Shown: positions 1 through 4,597 of the stretch, piece by piece
Position numbering within the stretch: position 1 is the first letter of the stretch
Layout of the letters: each line of letters starts with the position of its first letter
Source of the DNA: Patescibacteria group bacterium
GTDB taxonomy: Bacteria > Patescibacteriota > Gracilibacteria > UBA1369 > JAHJTR01
Direction of reading: 5' to 3'
DNA: 6,918 nt
NCBI GenBank assembly: GCA_018829865.1
Contig: JAHJTR010000211.1
Coordinates: forward strand, 1-6,918
Notes under the pieces: model-generated
Database searches by the model: none
What the model was told of the DNA's origin: nothing
The model's input: the letters and a program-made list of their open reading frames with translations, nothing else
Program-made: the position numbers and the translations under genes

Positions 1-18
1 GGTTCAATTAATCTATTT

Positions 19-47
19 ATTATACCATAAAAGGGTGTGTATATGAA
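19..47 (-). promoter_or_regulatory. Sigma70-type promoter for a gene beyond the left edge
   Basis: On the minus strand a perfect -10 box TATAAT (19-24) carries the extended -10 element TG one base upstream. A -35-like TTCATA (42-47, four of six matches) lies 17 bp away, the ideal spacing. Transcription would start near position 12 and run out of the window. The target gene is not visible. It follows the hairpin after nusA, so the next gene appears to be a separate transcription unit. Confidence 0.6.
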
Positions 48-133
48 TTAAAATATATAAATTTTAACTATTTATTAATGTCCGGGGAGTAAAATGCACT
101 TTTTGTGCGGCGGTGGTAGTCATATGAACCATA

Positions 134-170
134 AAGAGGCTCCTTCCCTCTGAGTGGAAAGGAGCCTCTT
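134..170 (-). terminator. Hairpin closing the recA-recX-nusA unit
   Basis: A perfect 12-bp stem, AAGAGGCTCCTT (134-145) and AAGGAGCCTCTT (159-170), encloses a 13-base loop about 30 bases after the nusA stop codon. The position and GC-rich core fit an intrinsic terminator for minus-strand transcription. The downstream U tract is poor (CTCTTTATGGTT), so termination may be partial or depend on a factor. The 3' arm on the minus strand contains AAGGAG seven bases before an ATG, which allows a second reading as a ribosome-site-masking hairpin (see findings). Confidence 0.55.
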
Positions 171-200
171 ACATAAATTTAGCTACATTTTTTTGATCGA

Positions 201-1445
201 CTACTTAGTTAATGCGTCAACAACTGTTTGCGCCTCTTCGGCTGTAAGTCCGATGTCCTCTAAATCCTTAACTTTAAGACCTTTCAGCTGCTTAACTTGA
301 GTCAGATTGTATGATGATAATTTGCCGATAATGTCTTTTGATATACCTTTTATTTCAGACACTTCCGTTGTTGTATCAACCTTTTTTTCTGCTTTCTTTT
401 CTTCTCCCGTATCCAGTTCGCTGATATCTAAAATGTCAATTTCATACTCCGTCAATCTTGAAGCCAATCTCACATTTTGGCCTTTTTTCCCAATTGCGAG
501 AGGTCTTTGATCTGTTGTTACATAAACTTTGGCTCTCTTGTCCTTTTTACTGATATCAATTCTAGTAACTTTTGCAGGTGCCAATGCTGATTTAATAAAT
601 TTTTCTAAATTCTCATCCCAAGGAATAACATCAATCCTTTCGCCATTTAATTCATCCATTACGCTCTGGATTCTCACCCCTTTCTGCCCGACACATGAAC
701 CTATGGGATCAATTTTGTCATCCTCAGAGTAAACGGCAATTTTAGAGCGAATTCCCGGTTCACGAGCAATACCTTTAACAATAACAAGTCCGCTTTTAAT
801 TTCAGGAATTTCCAATTCGAGCAGTTTTGCAACAAGATTTCTGTGCGTGCGAGAGATCAATAATTGAGGTCCCTTACTGGTTTTCTCCACTTTATCAAGA
901 TAGACTTTTAATCTTTGCCCTCCGTAATAGTTCTCATTGGGAATTTGTTGATCAGGAGTTAAAACGGCCGTGATTTTTTCTAAATTGATGTAAACTTGAT
1001 TATTATCTACGCGGTGTACAAGTGCATTGATTAGTTCGTTTTCTCTGTCTTTGAACATGTCGTACATAACATCTCTCTCTGCCTCTTGAAGTCTTTGAAT
1101 AATAACCTGCTTTGCTGCTTGTGCCGCAATTCTCCCATAGCCTACAGGTGTAACATCTATTTTTACTTCATCTCCGACTTTTGCTTTTTTCTTGTATTTA
1201 AGTGCTTCTTTATCACTAATTTCGAGATCTTCGTCCTCAACCTTCTTGACTACTGTTTTTACAAGATAAACCGTGATGTTTTCACTGTCTTCTTTTAGAT
1301 CAATATCAATATTTTGATCCTTATTGCCGTAGTCTTTACGGAATGCAGCTCTTAAAGCGGCTTTAATGGCCTCAACTACTGTGTCTTTTGAAATATTTTT
1401 TTCGTCGCAAAGTTGATTTATTGCGGCTAAAAATTGGGATTGCAT
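201..1445 (-). CDS. nusA: Transcription termination/antitermination factor NusA
   Basis: NusA binds RNA polymerase and nascent RNA and modulates pausing, termination and antitermination in the cytoplasm. In the 414-residue form the N-terminal polymerase-binding domain covers about 1-125 and holds the family motif YGRIAAQAAKQ (103-113). An S1 domain follows (about 130-200, ending LISRTH). Two KH domains come next, with GxxG loops in VGQKGV (252-257) and AIGKKGQNVRLA (317-328). A Lys/Glu linker leads to one helix-hairpin-helix-like C-terminal module (about 364-414). This makes it longer than Bacillus-type NusA but shorter than E. coli NusA with its two acidic repeats. The frame extends to a TTG at 1466, but homologues begin just before the FLAAINQLCDEK segment, so the ATG at 1445 is chosen. 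Neither start has a Shine-Dalgarno sequence. The gene starts 43 bases after recX and probably shares its transcript. No rimP precedes it and no infB follows within the window. Confidence 0.96.
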   Translation of the reverse strand: MQSQFLAAINQLCDEKNISKDTVVEAIKAALRAAFRKDYGNKDQNIDIDLKEDSENITVYLVKTVVKKVEDEDLEISDKEALKYKKKAKVGDEVKIDVTPVGYGRIAAQAAKQVIIQRLQEAERDVMYDMFKDRENELINALVHRVDNNQVYINLEKITAVLTPDQQIPNENYYGGQRLKVYLDKVEKTSKGPQLLISRTHRNLVAKLLELEIPEIKSGLVIVKGIAREPGIRSKIAVYSEDDKIDPIGSCVGQKGVRIQSVMDELNGERIDVIPWDENLEKFIKSALAPAKVTRIDISKKDKRAKVYVTTDQRPLAIGKKGQNVRLASRLTEYEIDILDISELDTGEEKKAEKKVDTTTEVSEIKGISKDIIGKLSSYNLTQVKQLKGLKVKDLEDIGLTAEEAQTVVDALTK

Positions 1446-1473
1446 GGGTTTAAAATTAAATATCAAAGCGCCA

Positions 1474-1503
1474 GGATTTATTAAATCCTTAAGCTGATGT
1501 CAA
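1474..1503 (-). promoter_or_regulatory. Possible internal promoter and palindrome before nusA
   Basis: The last recX codons contain an exact -35 consensus TTGACA on the minus strand (1498-1503). Seventeen bases on is a poor -10 candidate, TAAATC (1475-1480, three of six matches). That hexamer lies in a 15-bp palindrome with 7-bp arms, GGATTTA and TAAATCC (1474-1488), which starts directly after the recX stop. The site could give nusA extra transcription independent of recA, or bind a regulator. The -10 is weak and TTGACA is also coding sequence, so chance is a serious alternative. Confidence 0.25.
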
Positions 1504-1977
1504 TGTATCAATATCTGCTGTTTTTTGCAAGATTTTAGAGATCGTGCGGCCTGAGAAACCCCTTTGAGCCAATGATCTTAAGATTTTTTTTCTCTTTTCC
1601 TGAATGCTAAATTTGCTAAATACTTTGGCTTTACGCTTTAAATAGGCTAGTGCTAATTCTTCCTCATTTAAGCTTGCCTCGCTGAGGGCTGTCTCAATTA
1701 TTTCTTTACTTATAAATCGCTGCATTAAGTATTGTTTGAGCATGTAAATTCCGCATGGTTTGTAGCCGGTTTTTGATCGAATAATTGTGTGAGCATAGTT
1801 CAAGTCATCGATTAGTTTTAGCTCTTTGAGGCGAATTATTATTTTATGCACACTGTCATCCTGCTCATATGACATTTTTTTTGACCGTTGATTTAATTTT
1901 TTAACCATTTCTTTTTCTGAATAATTCTTGATACCAAGTATTCTAAAGGAATAGTTAAGAAGCTCACTGTAAGACAA
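1489..1977 (-). CDS. recX: Regulatory protein RecX
   Basis: RecX binds RecA filaments and modulates their growth and recombinase/ATPase activity. The 162-residue length and all-helical, Lys-rich make-up fit the family, which is built of repeated three-helix units. Visible units are FRILGIKNYSEKEMVKKL (11-28), the characteristic LIDDLNYAHTIIRSK (55-69) and RSLAQRGFSGRTISKIL (134-150). The start is a TTG at 1977: an in-frame TAA lies 13-15 bases upstream with no ATG between, and the next ATG (residue 24) would cut into the first unit. No Shine-Dalgarno sequence is present; the leader is A-rich. The gene begins 37 bases after the recA stop, the classic recA-recX order, which strongly supports the assignment despite the fast-evolving sequence. 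Confidence 0.88.
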   Translation of the reverse strand: MSYSELLNYSFRILGIKNYSEKEMVKKLNQRSKKMSYEQDDSVHKIIIRLKELKLIDDLNYAHTIIRSKTGYKPCGIYMLKQYLMQRFISKEIIETALSEASLNEEELALAYLKRKAKVFSKFSIQEKRKKILRSLAQRGFSGRTISKILQKTADIDTLTSA

Positions 1978-2014
1978 TTTTTTGTTTTGTTATGAATTTT
2001 ATAGGGATTTTTTG

Positions 2015-3124
2015 CTATGCCGCTACTTCTGCATCTTCTTTGATTTCGGCTTTAGCCTCTATTTTTTTAGGTTTCGTATTTCTGTTATGTTTTTCATCAT
2101 CAGCTTTGGCATCAGCGGCTTTATCGAAGGCAGTTTTTGCCAGTACATCTTTCTCTAATGATTTATAGAGCTTTTCGTCATTTTCAATAAATTCTTTGGC
2201 ATTCTCTCTCCCTTGCCCTAGCTTTTGATCCTTATAACTATAGAAGGCACCTGCTTTACGGATAATTTCAAATTTTGTCGCTAAATCTAAGACATCTCCA
2301 ACTTTTGAAATTCCATGATTGTACATAATATCAAATTCTGCTGTCTTAAATGGCGGCGCAACTTTGTTTTTTAGGATTTTAACTCGCACTCTGTTACCCA
2401 TCATTTTGCGATCATCTCCACTGCCATGCTCAATCTTGCCGGCACTTCTGATTTCCATTCTTACAGATGAATAGAATTTTAAAGCATTACCGCCTGTTGT
2501 TGTTTCGGGATTACCAAACATGACTCCGATTTTTATTCTGAGCTGATTGATGAAAATAACAGTTACTTTTGATTTACTGATTGCCGCCGTTAATTTACGG
2601 AGAGCCTGACTCATTAATCTAGCTTGCAACCCCATATGAGCATCACCCATTTCTCCTTCAATTTCTGCCCTAGGTGTAAGCGCTGCTACTGAATCAACAA
2701 CAATGACATCTACTGCATTTGATCTGACAAGCGTTTCTGTTATTTCAAGGGCTTGTTCACCCGTATCAGGCTGGGAGATTAATAAGTTGTCTACGTCTAC
2801 ACCGATTTTTTTTGCGTATTCAGGGTCAAGAGCATGCTCGGCGTCTACAAAGGCGGCTATTCCACCTTTTTTTTGTGCTTCAGCTACTATGTGAAGCGTT
2901 AAAGTTGTTTTTCCTGAAGCCTCCGGTCCGAAAACTTCGATTATTCTACCTTTGGGGACACCTCCGCCTAAAGCGATATCAAGAGAAAGAGCTCCTGTCG
3001 AGATTGTTTCAACATTAATGTGCTTGGCTTCGCCGAGCCTCATTATGGAGCCTCGTCCGAAGTTTTTTTCAATTTGATCCATGGCTAGCTCTAAAGCCTT
3101 ACTTTTTTCTGCGCCAGTGTTCAT
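2015..3124 (-). CDS. recA: Recombinase RecA
   Basis: RecA is the ATP-dependent strand-exchange protein of homologous recombination and recombinational repair. It forms filaments on single-stranded DNA and, where LexA-type repressors exist, stimulates their cleavage. The 369-residue protein is complete. It has Walker A GPEASGKT (66-73), catalytic Glu96 in DAEHALD, Walker B VIVVDSVAAL (140-149), DNA-binding loop L1 (about 156-165, then MGLQARLMSQALRK), the Gln194 switch in FINQL (191-195) and loop L2 FGNPETTTGG (203-212). The core numbering matches E. coli RecA exactly. The C-terminal tail (about 335-369) is rich in Lys, Glu and Ala and mixed in charge, unlike the strongly acidic E. coli tail. 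The ATG start is followed directly by the family N-terminus. The leader lacks a Shine-Dalgarno sequence. The gene heads the recA-recX-nusA unit. Confidence 0.99.
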   Translation of the reverse strand: MNTGAEKSKALELAMDQIEKNFGRGSIMRLGEAKHINVETISTGALSLDIALGGGVPKGRIIEVFGPEASGKTTLTLHIVAEAQKKGGIAAFVDAEHALDPEYAKKIGVDVDNLLISQPDTGEQALEITETLVRSNAVDVIVVDSVAALTPRAEIEGEMGDAHMGLQARLMSQALRKLTAAISKSKVTVIFINQLRIKIGVMFGNPETTTGGNALKFYSSVRMEIRSAGKIEHGSGDDRKMMGNRVRVKILKNKVAPPFKTAEFDIMYNHGISKVGDVLDLATKFEIIRKAGAFYSYKDQKLGQGRENAKEFIENDEKLYKSLEKDVLAKTAFDKAADAKADDEKHNRNTKPKKIEAKAEIKEDAEVAA

Positions 3125-3165
3125 AGTTTTTATTGTTAAAATATTGATTTGTATTTAGTGGTCAT

Positions 3166-3194
3166 AATATAGGTGAGCACATCCTCACCGTCAA
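3166..3194 (-). promoter_or_regulatory. recA promoter
   Basis: On the minus strand the -35 box TTGACG (3189-3194, five of six matches) and the -10 box TATATT (3166-3171, five of six) are separated by exactly 17 bp. Transcription would begin near 3159, giving a leader of about 35 bases before the recA ATG. This is one of the two best sigma70-type promoters in the window and the natural start of the recA-recX-nusA transcript. Confidence 0.7.
3172..3189. promoter_or_regulatory. Inverted repeat in the recA promoter, candidate operator
   Basis: A perfect inverted repeat, GGTGAG (3172-3177) and CTCACC (3184-3189) with a six-base centre, fills the spacer between the -35 and -10 boxes and includes the last -35 base. 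A dimeric regulator bound here would block polymerase. The sequence matches neither the E. coli LexA box (CTGT-N8-ACAG) nor the Bacillus box (GAAC-N4-GTTC). Its role as an operator is inferred from position and symmetry alone. Confidence 0.45.
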
Positions 3195-3345
3195 ATGTTT
3201 TTCGTTGACTTAATATTAAAATATTTCTTAAGAAGAACTGAATCCATTTTATCGTAGATGCATTAAATAATCATTAAGAATAGATAAAAAATTCTGTGAT
3301 GGGGGAAAGTGGGCGGGGGATTGGAATTTGGATGTTTTAAGAAAA
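3195..3345. other. Non-coding stretch between recA promoter and repeat cluster
   Basis: No coding frame with family-like sequence is seen here. The right part (3301-3324) is a G-rich tract on the plus strand with runs of five, three, five and two G, sharply different from the AT-rich surroundings. The left part has short AT-rich palindromes such as TTCTTAAGAA (3225-3234). A TTGACT on the plus strand (3205-3210) has no convincing -10 partner. It may be only a spacer upstream of the recA promoter. Confidence 0.5.
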
Positions 3346-3368
3346 GGAGCAGAGTGCAACTCTGCTCC
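3339..3368 (-). terminator. Palindrome H1, terminator-like on the minus strand
   Basis: This is the leftmost member of the repeat cluster. Its perfect 10-bp arms GGAGCAGAGT (3346-3355) and ACTCTGCTCC (3359-3368) have a three-base loop. On the minus strand the stem is followed by TTTTCTTAAAA, the form of an intrinsic terminator. It would stop read-through from the upstream genes before the recA promoter. It may equally be just one member of the palindrome family. Confidence 0.55.
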
Positions 3369-3383
3369 AGCTTCGTGGGGTAA

Positions 3384-3407
3384 GGAGCAGGGCTGTAGCC
3401 CTGCTCC
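3384..3407. repeat. Palindrome H2
   Basis: This is the most stable member of the family. Its 11-base arms GGAGCAGGGCT (3384-3394) and AGCCCTGCTCC (3397-3407) have only two bases between them, so in practice it folds as a 10-bp stem with a four-base loop. It has no T tract on either strand, so a terminator role is unlikely for this copy. Confidence 0.75.
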
Positions 3408-3410
3408 AAC

Positions 3411-3483
3411 TCAGTCGTTGGAGCGCGATTGTATCGGGCTCCTTGGTTTAAAAAGAAGCAGGATGCAATCCTGCTCCAACAAG
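3411..3483. repeat. 73-bp perfect direct repeat, copy 1
   Basis: This segment is identical over 73 bp to 3521-3593, at an offset of 110 bp. It contains one H3 and one H4 palindrome separated by 12 bases. The similarity continues past the perfect part: GTCCTGCTTCAACAAGTG (3496-3513) reappears with one change at 3613-3630. The event was therefore a tandem duplication of a unit of about 110 bp, with a later 7-base length difference. Confidence 0.95.
3450..3477 (-). terminator. Palindrome H4, copy 1, terminator-like
   Basis: The arms AGCAGGAT (3458-3465) and ATCCTGCT (3469-3476) have a three-base loop. One mismatch and a further closing pair complete the 23-nt element. On the minus strand it is followed directly by TTTTTAAA (complement of 3447-3454). 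Hairpin plus T tract fits an intrinsic terminator for minus-strand transcripts, one of three such arrangements in the cluster. Confidence 0.5.
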
Positions 3484-3520
3484 AGCTCCAACAACGTCCT
3501 GCTTCAACAAGTGTTTATTT

Positions 3521-3593
3521 TCAGTCGTTGGAGCGCGATTGTATCGGGCTCCTTGGTTTAAAAAGAAGCAGGATGCAATCCTGCTCCAACAAG
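3521..3593. repeat. 73-bp perfect direct repeat, copy 2
   Basis: This is the second copy of 3411-3483, with no differences over its length. Absence of change between the copies suggests recent duplication or ongoing gene-conversion-like correction. It is followed by extra half elements (3594-3636) absent from the corresponding part of copy 1. Confidence 0.95.
3560..3587 (-). terminator. Palindrome H4, copy 2, terminator-like
   Basis: This is identical to the H4 element at 3450-3477, including the run of five T on the minus strand directly after the stem. For transcripts from the zinc-ribbon gene it is the first strong hairpin with a T tract, about 100 bases after the stop codon. Confidence 0.5.
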
Positions 3594-3639
3594 GCAATCC
3601 TGCTCCAACAAAGTCCTGCTCCAACAAGTGTTTATTATA

Positions 3640-3659
3640 AAAAAGACCTTAGTCTTCTT
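3640..3659 (-). terminator. Weak terminator-like hairpin after the zinc-ribbon gene
   Basis: On the minus strand AAGAAGAC (complement of 3652-3659) can pair with GTCTTTTT (complement of 3640-3647), with one G-U pair and a four-base loop. The 3' arm runs into a T-rich stretch. It lies 30 bases after the zinc-ribbon stop. The stem is AU-rich and overlaps its own U tract, so it would be a weak terminator at best. Confidence 0.35.
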
Positions 3660-3688
3660 GCAGTCTAAAGTGAGGTAAAAAATCGCGT

Positions 3689-3868
3689 CTATTTCTCCTC
3701 CTTATCCTTAATTCTATAAAAACTATTGATACTTTGTTCCGTGCCAAAAGCCACTTGCTTACTCTTGCAAACCTTGCATGTATAATTATATTTGTTGTTG
3801 ATCTTTTCGGCATCAACAATCTTTTCGCAATCCTTGCAATAAAAAATGATTTTGCAGGTGTCAGTCAT
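3689..3868 (-). CDS. Small zinc-ribbon protein, function unknown
   Basis: This 59-residue protein is newly read from the minus strand. It starts MTDTCKIIFYCKDC and ends in a Lys/Glu tail. Two CxxC knuckles, C11-C14 and C31-C34, are 16 residues apart with hydrophobic and aromatic residues between, the pattern of a zinc ribbon; an extra Cys sits at residue 5. The spacing suggests one structural zinc ion. Small zinc ribbons often bind nucleic acids or partner proteins, but nothing here fixes a role. The ATG lies three bases after the stop of the membrane-protein gene, which argues strongly for translational coupling and that the frame is real. No Shine-Dalgarno sequence is evident. Confidence 0.75.
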   Translation of the reverse strand: MTDTCKIIFYCKDCEKIVDAEKINNKYNYTCKVCKSKQVAFGTEQSINSFYRIKDKEEK

Positions 3869-3871
3869 AAT

Positions 3872-4543
3872 TTAGTATTGATTATTATCTCTTTGATCGT
3901 CGCTATGCAGGCTGGGATTTAATACCGTTTTAACCCTTGTTTCAAAGCCTACCTGACTCTTTTCAACTCTGTAAACCGGGGCAGCGGCCGGCCTTTCCCT
4001 TTCAACGGGAGAAGGGGGGCTGAAACTTGGGGCTATAATATCAGCGGTCTCTGGAGCCTCCTGATGACTAACATCATAATTTGATAGCTCGACGTGAGGC
4101 TGTTTGAGCTTAAAATATGCGCCTACTGAAAGAGTCAAAGAGCCGATTAGCGTCATGTAAATGCCAACTAAAGGCGCTTTGGTTGAGACGTAACCGAGGC
4201 CGAATTTGGTGTGAAAATAAATTGAAAAGGCTAGAATAACCAAAAAGACGCTTTGTAAGCCAATTGCGCCTTGCACATATGAAAACTTTTTTGACTGCAA
4301 CAGTCTTTTGCCCATTAACTTTGAAAACTCTGCGTAGAAGGCGAAAATGCTACCTAGAAGGATGAATCCACCTAGTAAATAAAGTGGGCCGGAGATTCCG
4401 TAAAATTTTGAAGCTATATTGCGGGAGTCTAAATCGGCGTACCATGGCAGCAACGTGCCGAAAATTGCGATTAAACTACCGAGGAGAATTAATTTTTTGT
4501 CGAAGCTTGTGGCTAAAAAATTTCTCTTTAATTTGTGAATCAT
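3872..4543 (-). CDS. Four-helix membrane protein with proline-rich tail, function unknown
   Basis: I do not recognise a family for this 223-residue protein. It has a basic N-terminus (MIHKLKRNF) and four likely transmembrane segments at about 18-35, 52-72, 91-110 and 122-144. A hydrophilic tail of about 78 residues follows, with a Pro/Ala/Glu-rich part (SPPSPVERERPAAAP, 175-189). The positive-inside rule and the even helix number place both ends in the cytoplasm. The codons for the proline-rich part are much richer in GC than the surroundings and include a palindrome (3992-4015). It starts 44 bases after the glycosyltransferase stop and is tightly followed by the zinc-ribbon gene. The tail could be a flexible docking arm, perhaps for that partner; this is speculation. 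Confidence 0.8.
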   Translation of the reverse strand: MIHKLKRNFLATSFDKKLILLGSLIAIFGTLLPWYADLDSRNIASKFYGISGPLYLLGGFILLGSIFAFYAEFSKLMGKRLLQSKKFSYVQGAIGLQSVFLVILAFSIYFHTKFGLGYVSTKAPLVGIYMTLIGSLTLSVGAYFKLKQPHVELSNYDVSHQEAPETADIIAPSFSPPSPVERERPAAAPVYRVEKSQVGFETRVKTVLNPSLHSDDQRDNNQY

Positions 4544-4568
4544 AATAAATCTTTTTTAGGCTGAAAAT

Positions 4569-4597
4569 AAGATACAATAGCTTGAGATCAAGCGCAA
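4569..4597 (-). promoter_or_regulatory. Possible promoter with palindrome before the membrane-protein gene
   Basis: On the minus strand TTGCGC (4592-4597) and TATCTT (4569-4574) are 17 bp apart, each with four of six consensus matches. A perfect inverted repeat, GCTTGA and TCAAGC with a two-base centre (4580-4593), lies in the spacer and overlaps the stop codon of the glycosyltransferase gene. It could be an operator. It could also be a short hairpin (5-bp stem, four-base loop) before a U-rich stretch, acting as a weak terminator. Both readings are tentative. Confidence 0.3.

Larger units (their letters stand above)
3346..3636. repeat. Cluster of related 23-24-nt palindromes (REP-like)
   Basis: Six near-complete palindromes lie at 3346-3368 (H1), 3384-3407 (H2), 3420-3442 (H3), 3455-3477 (H4), 3530-3552 (copy of H3) and 3565-3587 (copy of H4). 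Most share the outer frame GGAGC...GCTCC, while the inner arms differ in step: AGAGT/ACTCT, AGGGCT/AGCCCT, AGGAT/ATCCT, and GCGAT/ATCGG with one G-G mismatch. Half elements carry the 14-mer TCCTGCTCCAACAA at 3469-3482, 3579-3592, 3598-3611 and 3614-3627, plus a one-mismatch copy at 3497-3510. Size, clustering and intergenic position resemble REP/BIME elements mobilised by Y1 (IS200-like) transposases. No transposase gene is in the window. The regular repeat/spacer form of a CRISPR array is absent. Confidence 0.8.

Noticed and set aside
95..154. Plus-strand 19-codon frame with GGGGAG five bases upstream
   Set aside because: It is very short, Gly/His-rich, runs into the loop of the nusA hairpin and has no clear promoter. 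Chance is likelier than a gene.
1445..1466. TTG at 1466 as the nusA start
   Set aside because: It adds seven residues not typical of NusA, has no ribosome site, and the ATG at 1445 falls where homologues begin.
3205..3233. Plus-strand promoter starting with TTGACT
   Set aside because: No acceptable -10 box at 16-18 bp and no gene downstream on the plus strand.
3346..3636. CRISPR array
   Set aside because: Repeat lengths and spacings are irregular, the repeats are themselves full palindromes in tandem, there are no unique spacers of constant length and no cas genes.
3328..3668. Overlapping plus-strand frames of 77 and 79 codons across the repeat cluster
   Set aside because: They consist of translated palindromes (recurring SCSN, LLQQ and LERDCIGLL strings), have no ribosome site and resemble no protein family. 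They are by-products of the repeats.
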